Notes: generated by a model from the sequence alone, not told the origin. A stretch of DNA of 64,000 nucleotides from Trichomonas tenax (GCA_023091735.1 JALKBU010000055.1:41989-105988); one strand, 5' to 3'. Positions 53,331 to 63,744 are shown, numbered from the stretch's first letter. Numbers and translations are program-made.

Positions 53331-55869
53331 ACAATTCTCTTCCGTCTTTTTGTGTCGACAATAACTAAAACCTGCAATTTTGTCCATTTTGCTTTATTTA
53401 CGTTTTGAGATGTTTATTTTGTCTTACATAATTTTTTCGTTTTTTTATCAAAATTCTGTTTTTTCAGACTTTTCACAATATAAATATAAAGAGATTTATA
53501 GTGCATTATAGAATATTTTACCCTGCAATTAAGTATGCAGCACTTAGGCATTTTCCAATGGTGTATTTTTTTTGGACATACACAAAACCGTTATGTATTT
53601 GCGATTTGTAAAAAATAAATATTGATAAAGTTAAAATAGAAGTGACTTTTCAAGGCAAATGTACTTAATAATAGCTCTTATCATAGAATCATTCATAAAA
53701 TTCACCAATTTCCTATCAATAAGCTATAGTGCGTGTTCAATTTTAAAACACACTGAATTTTTTCTGTGGTGCGAATTATAGTCACAGGCCAAATAAGTTC
53801 TGAAAATCGACCAGACCTTCACAATTTTTATATAGTCTACGAAGTGTGTGTACTCAGAATTATGCACACGTAAGAATTTTGTGCGTGTTCAAATATTTTT
53901 TGCTGCCAAATAGCTAAATTGATGCAATACTTTATTATTCTTTCTCTAATCAATTTTTTATCGTTATGGTATTAAAATTTGGTTTATTTTATTAATTACA
54001 TGTTAATTAATAAATTTATGGTGATATAATAGCTTCGAAATCGGAGAGCATAATATTTTCAATTTCCAGGAGATGATAGGCAATATCGAAAAGTTGAGCA
54101 CAATGCAAAAATAAAGCATCGGATTCTTCAATGCACCTGCCAAGTTCCAAGGGATGATGGCACCACATTTGAGTGTGGATTCAAGAAGAGAGAAATTTTG
54201 CGTATTTAAAAACAAAATAACGTACTTTGTGTATAACCGCCGCCTGCTTACTGCAATCTTTCTACTCATTAAAAGTAGAAACCCTGATTAGCTCCACCCT
54301 CAAGATTTAAAGGTTAGGGGCTTCAACTTTGTAAACTACACAATTGGGTGGACTTTAGATTTTGAGGGCAGAAGTAATCCCACTCTGAAAAGTGCCTATT
54401 AGCATAAAATAAATAGAAATTTAGAATCAGCATATGGTGTAGATGACAAATATATCATAAAATTATAACCTTACCGTAAAGTTGAGAAAAATCACAAACG
54501 TAGCACAAAAATGATCGGACTTTTCTCCTGAATATATTATGCTAAGTTCAAATTTTACTGAAAAGCCCAAAATAATTCTGAAGATAAACGATATATAAAA
54601 TCTCCTTTTTTGGCTTTTTAAATGAATCTTTGTATTAACCGCCTTGGGAATCAAGTTCCAGGAAATTTTAAATAATTGTGAAGATTTAACATTAATTACC
54701 CTCTAGAAAAAACATGTTTAATCCCAGTGTTATCCCAAGCCATTTAAGGTTATTGTCGGTTTTTCCAAGAAAGTTTAGTTCCCACAGCGCGCAAAACTTT
54801 AAATTTTCTAGCAAGGTTCGAGAGTCTCATTATAGAGGCCCTATAGATGAGATGTAACTACTAACAAAGCAAAATAAATCATCCTACGTGAATATGCAAA
54901 TTTCTCAATTAAAAACGTCGATTTGTTGCTTTTAATAGATGAAAATACTTATTGCTGCTACTTTAATATTGTTTTATACAACTTTTACTACTTAACTAGC
55001 TTTATTTGACTAAATATTTAAACTTTCACATAAATACAAAATTTCTTAAACAATGTAAGTACTAATTAGAATTTGCATCTTAATAACAGAAATAAATAGA
55101 AATCTGGTAAATACTTATTAAAATAGCGAAATCGAAATCGTATTTTGATCAATTTTAGGAATTTATGAGTAGTTATAGGAATAAAATGCTTGCATGCTTT
55201 GTGGGTGTTAAAAAATTACGTCTTATCACACTAATTGCGAAGATATTATTTGTATTTCGAAAAAGAAAGGACATATGTTAAAATCAATGCAACAACCAAC
55301 ATCTCGGCCATGAATGCAGCAATACCTCTATTCTCGTTTATGGTAAGAGGCCTTAGTTAGATCTTTGCGGGCACTATACGAATCATAATTAGTCAGACTG
55401 TAAAAATATATCAGTTTCAGGTTATTTAAAGCAGCAATTTGTAGTTCGATTTTGACTGTGAATGAAAATATAAAATGGCTAAGAAAAGTGGTAATTTCGA
55501 TTTTTCAACATTTTGCAAATTCTCATTATCAACATGAAATAGATCAATAACCTATTTGTCCGAACAAATTTTTTCGAAATTGAATATTTGAATGAAAGAT
55601 CGTTAAAAAAATAAATCATCGGAAAATTGATATCTTCTTAAAGGAGGTATATATGATCGCTCCAAATTCTTTTCAGAAAACAATTTTCAATGCTTTAAAG
55701 AAAAAATTGTGAGTATTTTAAAATGGGAAAAATTGATAAAATAAATGCATGTTTAATAAATTACATATAAAAACAGCCCATGGACATATTACAGATGATT
55801 TCTATAAAGAAATCGATATCCAATGAATTGTTTTTTCGATTTCATGGTTATAATAATATATGTTTGGGA
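53331..55869. other. 2.5-kb gene-poor region
   Basis: No supported gene. A 16-bp imperfect inverted repeat lies at 54297-54312 / 54353-54368 (14 of 16 match). A coding-like scrap, DDGTTFECGFKKREI, appears on the plus strand near 54150. Minus ORFs 54003-54269 and 54463-54654 look random. Confidence 0.45.
54297..54368. repeat. imperfect inverted repeat flanking 40 bp
   Basis: Arms 54297-54312 (CCCTCAAGATTTAAAG) and 54353-54368 (CTTTAGATTTTGAGGG) match at 14 of 16 positions; the inner side carries CCACCC and GGGTGGA words. Possible remnant of a small element or a folded RNA. Confidence 0.5.
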
Positions 55870-56322
55870 TTAGTGGTGGTTAAGGAGGGAAGCAAGATCT
55901 GATGGATCAGGATTCTTCTGGGATGTGACTTGTGAGATAACAATTTCATTCGATGTGTTCTGTGTTGATTTGTTACCAACAACAGACTGGATGTTGAGAT
56001 CCTTAACAACTCTGTGGAGTGCTGGCTTGATATTATCCCAGTTTTCTGCATACCAGCATAACAAAGCCGAACGATTTCTCTTCGCCAAGCGGTCAATGTT
56101 GAGCTGGAGGTCCTGTGAGAAGATTTTGGCGAAGTTTAGAAGAAGTGGGAATGTAACATGAGAGCCAATGAGGCGATTAAAGTACGCATAAATGTACTCT
56201 GTCTTCATGCCGTTCTTCATTTTGCGCTTCTCAATCCTTTCGTTGTCACGTTGAGCCTGTGTTGTGTTGCGCTTATAAGACTCAGCTGGGAAGACAGGGA
56301 AGAGGCTGAAGGGGTAATTCAT
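55870..56322 (-). CDS. uncharacterised 150-residue protein, conserved-looking
   Basis: ATG at 56322 (MNYPFSLFPVFPAESYKRN); the TTG one codon upstream is not a start. Composition is well balanced and G+C is higher than in the flanks, so it is a good gene candidate. The core (about 45-115) reads TEYIYAYFNRLIGSHVTFPL, then LLNFAKIFSQDLQLNIDRLA and RNRSALLCWYAENWDNIKP, probably a helical globular or DNA-binding-like fold. Basic region KRKMKNGMK precedes it. I do not recognise the family. The tail is Ser/Asn-rich. Confidence 0.6.
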   Translation of the reverse strand: MNYPFSLFPVFPAESYKRNTTQAQRDNERIEKRKMKNGMKTEYIYAYFNRLIGSHVTFPLLLNFAKIFSQDLQLNIDRLAKRNRSALLCWYAENWDNIKPALHRVVKDLNIQSVVGNKSTQNTSNEIVISQVTSQKNPDPSDLASLLNHH

Positions 56323-58714
56323 CAATTTTGTTTTTTTAAAGATTCACAAATTTTTGAGTCAAACCACATTTTCGTTATTCTTCAAATATCGCTAAATTAA
56401 TATCTGCTTGAGAATAATGGAACCGAAAAGTACGTAAATTGAATTTATTCAAAATTTTGTGAGCACATTCGAAAATTGCCTCTCAAAATTCTGAGAGATA
56501 AGTATTCGTGTCACTTTTTATTCAACTTGTTTAAATTTTCATTAAATTTTGAAGCTCCAAAAACTCTTTTCTCGTACAGCCCTATACCAATCGGTTCTTG
56601 TTATAATCAAAATTACCAGATTCAGCAAAACGTAAATAACCAACAGAAAAGAAGTCCTCAATCAAAATCAGGCCAAAACTCTTTGAAAAATGATTCGCAA
56701 AAGCATGCCATATTTATTTATACACATCAGAGGATCAAGTAACAAAATGATTTAATTTCAAAGAGAATAATATTATGTTAATTATCTCATGTAGATTAGA
56801 ATTATCCAGTTAAATTTTTCTTATTTTATTAACTTTACAATTAATATTAAGTTTTCAAAATCACGCCATCTAACAATTATTTATTAATGCAGCAAAAACG
56901 CTGGAACAATTTTAGTAATTTGAATTCATCAGTATAAACATATTCAAATAGTTCTCACAATTGTTTTTGAATTTATCATTTTCTATCATCCTTTTACTAA
57001 TTTTTGGGCTATTCTATACACATTAAGCAACAATTAAAATTCCCATTTTTTTCAACAACATTTTGAACAAAAATTTGAAAACTCCCTTTCATATCATTTA
57101 ATGACTAGACAAATAATAATTTTTACGTTTTTTCGTAAAAAAATAGTTACCCATGATAATCTGTTTAATCAATACTAGAGTAGCTACTGATGCAAGATAA
57201 TGACAAAATAATGCTCGACATTCACATTCTTTTTAGCGAGGCCAATGGAATTTTATTTTTTCATGGTTTTCGATTATAACCCAATATCTATGTTCACCGG
57301 GTACGGATTTGGGCATTTTTGAGATTTGTTTCATGTGAAATTACATAAGTGGATTATCTTTGTAGAATCTATAAAATCATTATATAGCAATCATATAAAC
57401 TCACATTTGAAAGATCAAAATCAATAAAATCGTTACTAAATATCTTTTCTGTACCACAGATTGTTCTGAAATGCATCAAAAAGTCCGAAAAATTAGCCAA
57501 ACATAGAACAATACTGCAGCCAACATCAGGATCATCAGAATTCAAAGTTTAATCGCGTGTTATCGATCTGTAGATAATGAATTTGAAAATTCTCACATAA
57601 AACACCAAATTATATATGTGAAAGATTAGTTTCTAAAAGTACACTTCGCGTTGATGTAATGAAATCTGATATTTCGATTTTATTTTGTTTTTTTGTCCGT
57701 GAATTAATATTACGGGCGACGCTTATAGTTCACGTTCTATTAACATTGCGGATATTGATAAACAGTGATAAGCTATTTAGGTATAATCTCAATCATTCCG
57801 TAAAAGCAAAAGTAAAAAGATGATAAAAAAATATCAAACTTTTTGATCGACATTATCGATATATCATTCTCATATATTGTGAAACCTGATTATAGTGAGA
57901 AAACAGATGAATAGCAAAATTATTAGCATAGTTTTTTCAATTTTAGAGATCTTGATTATTGGGAGTAAAACTTTTAAGAATAACCCTTAAATGTGTTTGC
58001 ATCTACTTTTATCGATCCACAATCGTTTAAACACAATGCTGCCAAGTATTTTCCTTTTCAACAATTGTTAAGATTTTATCAACATACAAAATTTTCGATC
58101 AATCATATCTGTTTCATATCTCAAAATATATTTGAAAACAAAATCGAAAAATATTTTTTGATCAACTTTTAAAAAGCATGAAAATGATGCCAGATTCAAA
58201 AGGAGATTTCGCATTGAAGCTCTAGTATTGAATTAAATAGCCTCCATATATGAACATATTAGAATATAGGAAAAATATGTCTTTGCATTATGCAAAAAAA
58301 CCGAACGAAAAATTTAATTAGTATGTTTGCATAAATTTTGAAAATTTTATTAGAAAAATATAGATATCCGACCACTCAGTTTTTTTGCCCTGGGATACGC
58401 TTTTCGGGATACGCCGGCGTATCAAATCCTGGATTTGATACTTTTCTGGCAGTTTTTTTACAAACTACATGTCAAAATTAAGTTGCACAATTTTTTGCAG
58501 AAGTTCAAGCTATTCAGGAGGCCAAATCTTTAAAATCAAGTTAATTATTGTATTTAAAACATGTCTATCTAATTTCATAATTTATGTCACATTTTTCGGG
58601 ATAGGGAATCCCTAGCAATAATTTTTATTTGTAAATTATTCAATTTTTGATAGGCTGGGAGAAAAGTAACATAATTATTATTTATGTCCAACTTCACTAC
58701 AAAGTAGCTGAAAA
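56323..58714. other. 2.4-kb gene-poor region with palindromes
   Basis: No supported gene. A plus frame at 56476-56742 lacks an ATG. An ATGGAACCGAAAAGTACGT near 56418 could be a start plus 5' splice-like GTACGT, but no convincing 3' partner exists. The double palindrome 58408-58441 is listed separately. Confidence 0.4.
58408..58441. repeat. overlapping pair of perfect palindromes
   Basis: GATACGCCGGCGTATC (58408-58423) is a perfect 16-bp palindrome, and GTATCAAATCC-T-GGATTTGATAC (58419-58441) is an 11-bp inverted repeat with a one-base loop. They share five bases, so only one hairpin can form at a time. Both stand in a G+C peak preceded by a duplicated GGGATACGC word. Confidence 0.8.
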
Positions 58715-58838
58715 CACGCTCAGTCACTACAAAACATATTTAAACAAGCTCAGTCACTACAAAACAGAGTCAAACACAAGTTGATAAACTAAAAGATGAA
58801 AGAAATGAGATCAAAGATTATATCAAAAATAATAAGTT
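58715..58838 (+). repeat. two 30-bp direct repeats and coding-like tail
   Basis: GCTCAGTCACTACAAAAC begins two adjacent units about 30 bp apart (near 58719 and 58749); a related CACTACAAAGTAGCT precedes them. Downstream an open frame reads QVDKLKDERNEIKDYIKNNK and ends at TAA, like a coiled-coil C-terminus. Probably a decayed tail of a longer protein. Confidence 0.4.
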
Positions 58839-58990
58839 GTAAATTGTTTATATGTATTTGCTTTTTTAAATAGTAATTGTCATTAATATTCTGTATTTAT
58901 ATGTATTGTATATTAGATATAATATTGATGGCTGCCACATCATATGAATGTGACAATTTCATTGAATGTAGCGTATAATAAATGCATATA

Positions 58991-59140
58991 ATAATATATG
59001 GATTGAAACTGTTGAATTGGGATGCATGTAATGATATATGGATTGAAACTGTTGAATTGGGATGCATGCAATGATATATGGATTGAAACTGTTGAATTGG
59101 GATGCATGTAATGTCATATGTATTGAAACTGTTGAATTGC
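58991..59140. repeat. 40-bp minisatellite, 3.75 copies
   Basis: Units 58991-59030, 59031-59070, 59071-59110 and a 30-bp partial unit to 59140, nearly identical (core ATGATATATGGATTGAAACT, then GTTGAATTGGGATGCATGTA). There are no spacers, so it is not a CRISPR array. Minus-strand ORFs across it are repeat translations. Confidence 0.95.
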
Positions 59141-59703
59141 GAGAAAATCGAAGAATGTGGAAAGTCATACACGAAAAACCACTGTATTTTCACTAGGACG
59201 TGGAATATCTACATTGGTAGCCTTAAAAAGCAGTAATAAACTAGTGGAGAACATGTGAACGATATCTTAACGAAGTTCAATGGCATCGAGAAGACTTAAC
59301 AAATGAGCTATCTTTGACATGGAAAGACTCTCAAATATTTCGGATATTTGATCGTCAATCATTGATTGGTGATTTCTTGATTTGACCTTCTGAAGTCATA
59401 GCTATACCTGAGGTGAAAAAAAAAACATTAAAATTTTATGATTTGATAGTTTGATAATTTTGTTTATTGTAAACATGGCTTGCAAGCGGTTTAAACTTAT
59501 TTCCTGGTTGGCTGATAATGGACACTATATCATTTTGCAATAAACCTATAAAGTTTAATTTTCAATATTAAATTTAATAATAATAAACTGTGATTGAACC
59601 ATATGCGTTTATTCACATTAGGAAAATGCTGCTGTTATAGTATTTATTTAGTTAAATAAAATTTATTAACAGAAATACAATTTTTTTAAAAATAGATTTT
59701 ATA
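59141..59703. other. intergenic, 0.56 kb
   Basis: Nothing recognised. Confidence 0.5.
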
Positions 59704-60060
59704 ATGACTGAATCGAACCCAATCCCTGTAGTCATCACAAAAAGTAACATAGCGGCTGAGTTAGATAACTCATGAAATTTTGGAATAATTTTACCTATTT
59801 ATATATCCCCATATTGTTTGGCAACCCCTAACTTTGAATATGCCACTTTGCACCCCGTGAAATTGAGCTTATCCGCGAAAAACATGGTTATCCTTGAAAA
59901 CCTTATGACGGTAATTTCAAGTATTATGAATCAATTTTATAGCATTTTCTTGATTCAGATTCAAATGCACTTGCAGCCGAGCTACTTAAACAACGTTTTC
60001 ATAAAAAACATTACTTTTTCTCCATTCTGTTGGATTTTAGCGGAATAACTAGATTTAGAT
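59704..60060 (+). pseudogene. decayed gene of unknown family, ended near a dispersed repeat
   Basis: ATG at 59704 (MTESNPIPVVITKSNIAAEL) opens about 23 codons to TGA at about 59773. The frame continues (FGIILPIYISPYCLATPNFE), then coding sense moves to another frame (REIELIREKHGYP, stop, KPYDGNFKYYESI, stop, HFLDSDSNALAAELLKQRF) until about 60060. A probable frameshift and three stops. The 398-bp repeat copy 2 begins 76 bp downstream. No family recognised. Confidence 0.45.
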
Positions 60061-60135
60061 CCAGTTTTTCCAAATGAATACAGAAGTTAACCACTTGAAT
60101 TGAAGTGTAGCTGTTTTTACTTATTTTTAAAGGTT

Positions 60136-60533
60136 GATTTTCCAGTTTGACTTTTTAAAGTGTGCAGAATACCTCTAATAGCGCAATCGCACCAATGAAT
60201 GTTCAAAGCAAATAGTTATTAAGTGTAAAAAGCATACAGACACCTCTATGTCTTGAGAAATTGACATAATGTTAATTGATATCCGAAACATTGATGACAT
60301 TGTATTCGATGCAGAAAGATGTTTTATGTATCAATTATTATATTATCACATGCATCACTAGGATAATATGTATTGTTACCTAATGGAAATCTAATTAAAC
60401 ATAGGTTTAGGCCTGTAGATTCAGTTTAATGTTCTCATTCTTCTTGACATTTTATATAAAAAGTTTACTTTTTATTTGAATATCGAACGTTTAGAAATAC
60501 AACACAAGTACAATACGAATATACAGGATATAG
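60136..60533. repeat. 398-bp dispersed repeat, copy 2
   Basis: Ungapped partner of 33608-34005 (about 94.5% identical, same orientation). Downstream similarity to copy 1 resumes at about 60650-60672. This copy holds the roughly 120 bp that copy 1 lacks, so it is nearer to full length. Confidence 0.9.
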
Positions 60534-61339
60534 AAATAAAGATTATATGTTAAATCAAGTCATATTACAGCTCTAGATTCTAGACTTCAATCAAATCACT
60601 TAAAGCATATGACATTTCATCCAATTTCTAGACAATGCATCACACCCACATATTCAGATCACAAGATTCTAGCTAGATATTCTTCAATAATCATAATAAA
60701 AATATACAATTGATACCCATATTCAAATATGTTGTGCTCTATCAGCATGGCTATAAGGTGGTTGCATTCATCAAACCATTACACAAACATTTTCCGACGA
60801 TTTTGATCATTTTTACAAACTACATTCTTTCATCTGAATTAGATGGTCTTATGATTTCCATCTGTATTTAAAATGCACGCAAAAAGATATTCTAGTACAA
60901 ATGCATGTTATTTATCTCATATTTTTCTCTATATTTAATTAATGTTAGTTCTCTTGGATGAATTGTGTTTATTTATTTCTAAATTGATACTACCTTTATA
61001 CCTGAAATTATGCCAAACAATTATGCTACTGAATAAAGGCGAAACAAAATTGGACAGGTTCTTTTGAAATTACGCTAAGAGGTTTTCATTATACACACCA
61101 CCTTACATCTTGATTGTTTGTCTTACTTTTATTGACTAAAATACCATATTTATATATAGAATTTTTTATGATAAGCGATAATTAATATAAAAAATGCAAT
61201 ATTTCTGTATTGTATTATCTATAAATTACTACAGTATAGATAATGGAGCATATATTCACAAAATAATGTTAGATGTTTTCAAATATTGGTTTTTTTGAGC
61301 TTTGATTGAATGATTCAAGATAATTTCGAATAAGAACAA
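60534..61339. other. intergenic, 0.8 kb
   Basis: Continuation of the dispersed repeat to about 60710 and then unremarkable AT-rich sequence. No gene. Confidence 0.45.
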
Positions 61340-61581
61340 AATTTGTCATGTAATTTTGAGTTTTGTCAAGTTTCGATCTTTTGAATATAATTTTTGTCGA
61401 ATAAATTCACAATTTGTCAAGTAAATCGGTTTTTGTATAATAAATTCTGATTTTGTTAAGTAATTCTGATATATGTCAAGTAAATTATCCTTGAAAATAT
61501 TTTGTCATGTAAAATATTTTTTGGCGTGTAAAATAAAGAAGATGCTTTTTTGCAAAAAAGTGCAAAATTTTAAAAAGTGTC
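61340..61581 (+). promoter_or_regulatory. phased array of TTTTGTCAAGTAAAT-type motifs before CK2-beta
   Basis: About nine related motifs (TTTGTCATGTAA, TTTTGTCAAGTTT, TTTTTGTCGAATAAA, ATTTGTCAAGTAAAT, TTTTGTATAATAAA, TTTTGTTAAGTAATT, ATATGTCAAGTAAAT, TTTTGTCATGTAAAA, TTGGCGTGTAAAA) occur with their GTCA positions at about 61355, 61375, 61396, 61416, 61435, 61455, 61475, 61504 and 61524. Most gaps are 19-21 bp, i.e. about two helical turns. The array ends about 50 bp before AAAAAGTGTCA at 61572-61582, which abuts the start codon. A regulatory array is the simplest reading; a degenerate satellite is possible. Confidence 0.5.
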
Positions 61582-62211
61582 ATGATGCCACCATCGTTTG
61601 CTGAGTGGCTCACCTCACAGCACATGTACTCATACTTTGTCATTGTGGACCCCAGCTATCTCAATGACAATTTCAACTTCTACGCACTAAAACAGCACTT
61701 TAATCGATATAGTGAGGCAATAGTCACGATAAGGAGTCCTCACAAAGAGTCAAACGAAGAGGACGAGGATCTCATGCATCAAGCTATATCACTTTATGGC
61801 CTTATACACGCAAGATTCTTATGTACTCTCGATGGAATTGATTTAATCAAAGAAAAATACGATTCAGGCAAATTTCAAACATGTCCGCGCTATTTGTGCA
61901 ATGGATGCAGATGTCTTCCATATGGTGTTTCGGAAATTTTCGAAGAATCAAGCATGAAAATATTTTGTCCAAACTGCTGCGATGTGTATGAGTCTCAATT
62001 CCTATTATACAGCCGCCTGGATGGTGCATTCTTTGGTCCTAACTATGTTCACATTCTTAGACAGAGATTTAGAAATTTAACACCAAAACAGCCGTGTAAT
62101 GTATTCGTTCCAAGAGTATTTGGCTTCAAAATAGATAGAAACGCACCTAAAAAGCAAAGAAAATCAAGCTCATCCACACAAAGCCAGAAAATAGTTGAAA
62201 TTAACGAATAG
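61582..62211 (+). CDS. CKB: casein kinase 2 regulatory subunit beta
   Basis: 209 residues (a second ATG follows directly at 61585, and either may start). The fold matches CK2-beta: an N-terminal helical part with an acidic stretch NEEDEDL (58-64), LYGLIHARFL at 71-80, a zinc ribbon with C101, C106, C129 and C132 in CPRYLC...FCPNC (spacing 5-23-3 as in the family), and the conserved FVPRVFGFKID at about 175-185. A Lys/Ser-rich tail ends the protein. It dimerises through the zinc ribbon and docks two catalytic alpha subunits to form constitutively active CK2. No lesions. Confidence 0.95.
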   Translation: MMPPSFAEWLTSQHMYSYFVIVDPSYLNDNFNFYALKQHFNRYSEAIVTIRSPHKESNEEDEDLMHQAISLYGLIHARFLCTLDGIDLIKEKYDSGKFQTCPRYLCNGCRCLPYGVSEIFEESSMKIFCPNCCDVYESQFLLYSRLDGAFFGPNYVHILRQRFRNLTPKQPCNVFVPRVFGFKIDRNAPKKQRKSSSSTQSQKIVEINE

Positions 62212-62531
62212 TATATTACTATATTCATTCTCTATAACTATGCTTTTCATTATTCTTTTACTTTGTTTTATTAGTTTTGTTATATTAAATTGATATTATT
62301 TTAACTGAGAAACGTCTATCTCAGTCCTCAACATGCACATTGCCTTAATGATTTGTAAATACATGTTGATAGATTTGCAATAATGTACAAAAAAATAGTT
62401 TGGATGCTTTTGTATATGTTGCTTCGATTATTCTTGTGTTGTGTATATTGCTTAAATCATTGATATATGTCGATATCGATATTAAATTTGGAAAAATAAA
62501 ATTAATAAGTTATGTAAAGACGCAACTTTAA
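62212..62531. other. convergent intergenic region, 320 bp
   Basis: 3' flanks of CK2-beta and the small minus-strand gene; nothing recognised. Confidence 0.45.
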
Positions 62532-62810
62532 TTACAACATACCAAACATAATTTCAAGCTGTGTCCATGGAACTGGGAGTGGATCGCATCCTGGCTCGGA
62601 TAATGGTTCATAATCAATCACCAAAGGTATATCATCTGTATATCCTTCATCAGTTTCGTGTTTACACAACTTAATAACTTTATTCTTTCTGAACTCAGCA
62701 GCATTCAATTCCTGATCACGGCTCAAAGCCTTGACATACTGCTTCATTGTGCTCCAATCTCTGTTGGAGCAGCTTCTACAGCACTCGGTGTCCCCCGGAT
62801 CTATCGACAT
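62532..62810 (-). CDS. uncharacterised 92-residue protein
   Basis: ATG at 62810 with an Initiator-type TCACT at 62823-62819 (coding strand), about 9-13 bases upstream. Text is balanced: MSIDPGDTECCRSCSNRDW, YVKALSRDQELNAAEFRKN, IPLVIDYEPLSEPGCDPLPV. An N-terminal cysteine cluster (CCRSC) could bind metal. No family recognised. The overlapping plus-strand ORF at 62658-63011 lacks promoter signs and is rejected as a shadow in its first half. Confidence 0.5.
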   Translation of the reverse strand: MSIDPGDTECCRSCSNRDWSTMKQYVKALSRDQELNAAEFRKNKVIKLCKHETDEGYTDDIPLVIDYEPLSEPGCDPLPVPWTQLEIMFGML

Positions 62811-63029
62811 CAGAAGAAAGTGAATAAAAATGGAGGCAGAATTTTTGATTCAAAATTGAAAGGACATCCAGATGATAAAATTTTGGCACTTTTTATGAAA
62901 TATTTTGTTGAAAATTGTTTGTCGCTTTTTACTTTACATGACAGATTTTCTTGCATTTCTTGGATATTATTACCAGCAATAACCTTGGAACTTACTGTTC
63001 ATATATCTTGAACACTTCTTCTGTAGAAG

Positions 63030-63180
63030 TATTTCCGTACAATATATTTGTCATGTACTGAAAGTTGTCACGAAAAAGTGACATAAAAGTGATACTATCT
63101 GACATGTAAAGTTATCAGAATCCCCGGTTTTATTTGTCAAAATATTAACATTTTTTGACATGTAAAATCCTATAATCATT
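63030..63180. promoter_or_regulatory. cluster of TGTCA/CATGTAA and AAAAAGTGACA motifs
   Basis: Within 150 bp: TTTGTCATGTAC (about 63047), TTGTCAC-GAAAAA-GTGACAT (63066-63085, a small inverted repeat containing AAAAAGTGACA), CTGACATGTAAAG (about 63099), TTTGTCAAAAT (about 63133) and TTTGACATGTAAAA (about 63154). Orientation is mixed, and it is unclear which gene it serves. Confidence 0.4.
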
Positions 63181-63375
63181 CAAATTATGTATTAGTTTTT
63201 ATTTCAAAATCGCGTCTTACGGGAAGAACTGGGGACTCCATTGACACAGTTACCACGCATGTTAGTAGCTAAACTCACAGATCTTCCTTTCATACGCCAT
63301 CATTAAGAAATCAAAGATTTCCACTTCAGAATGCCTCTGAAGAGCAAAATTAAATGCTTGATTGAGTTAGTAATT
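63181..63375. other. G+C-richer segment with short minus-strand open frames
   Basis: A minus-strand frame reads MKGRSVSLATNMRGNCVNG then VPSSSRKTRF and a stop (about 63310-63215), and another reads LNQAFNFALQRHSEVEIFDF, faintly ankyrin-like. A CTTCAGAATGCCTCTGAAG inverted word lies near 63325. Composition is unlike the flanking DNA and could belong to an element end. Confidence 0.3.
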
Positions 63376-63422
63376 AGATGTTCGCATCCCTCGTGACTTC
63401 GCCACGAGTTCTGTGAACATCT
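63376..63422. repeat. 47-bp symmetric hairpin at the edge of a capsid-like frame
   Basis: AGATGTTC (63376-63383) pairs with GAACATCT (63415-63422), and CTCGTG (63390-63395) pairs with CACGAG (63103 offset: 63403-63408). The two six-base internal gaps are equal in length and the apical loop is seven bases. The right arm overlaps the first codons of the open frame that follows. Confidence 0.75.
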
Positions 63423-63698
63423 TTTTATGTTACTGAAACCACAAATTACTGGGCAGGAATTCCTTTGTCGGACTCCGAGGATTTCATGGGTGGCATTTCA
63501 ACATCGGGAACCGTTCAAATTCAATTAGTCGGTGAAAGAGATGGACCAAATAGATTAGTTCCTTACGCTCAACCTGTCGGAATCTTTACATGCGATGCAT
63601 TACTTAAAATAAGAAGTATGAAACCATCAGGATCCCCGCAAATTTCAATCACTAATGCCTCAATTGAACAAGTACTAGCTGCTGCCGGTGCTGTTTAA
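63417..63698 (+). pseudogene. capsid-like C-terminal frame (Maverick/Polinton MCP type), no start codon
   Basis: Open in one frame from just after a TGA (63414-63416) to the stop ending at 63698 (about 93 codons), with the first ATG only at 63486. It reads TTNYWAGIPLSDSEDFMGG, then GTVQIQLVGERDGP, FTCDALLKIRSM and ends SIEQVLAAAGAV. The AG.PL..seDF.GG.st...v.l...R pattern resembles the last jelly-roll of a DJR capsid protein, complementary in position to the N-terminal fragment at 2839-3546. Inferred, not proven; the 5' part is missing or lies elsewhere. Confidence 0.4.
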
Positions 63699-63744
63699 AT
63701 ATTGTGAATTTTTTAAGAAATATTTATTTTTTTATCAATATTAA

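Noticed and set aside
56418..56742. Possible spliced gene with 5' splice-like GTACGT and CCAACAG
   Set aside because: The 3' site matches the trichomonad consensus poorly (about 9 of 12) and the spliced product would be only about 35 residues.
58991..59140. CRISPR-like regular repeats
   Set aside because: Units are contiguous with no spacers, the context is eukaryotic and no cas genes are present.
22415..59775. TGA read as tryptophan instead of stop
   Set aside because: Intact genes such as MATE end at TGA, and long intact ORFs use TGG for Trp; the TGA codons at issue lie in genes with other lesions.
62658..63011. 117-codon plus-strand ORF overlapping the small minus gene
   Set aside because: Its first half is antisense to the better supported minus ORF (with an Initiator); its second half has no recognisable content.
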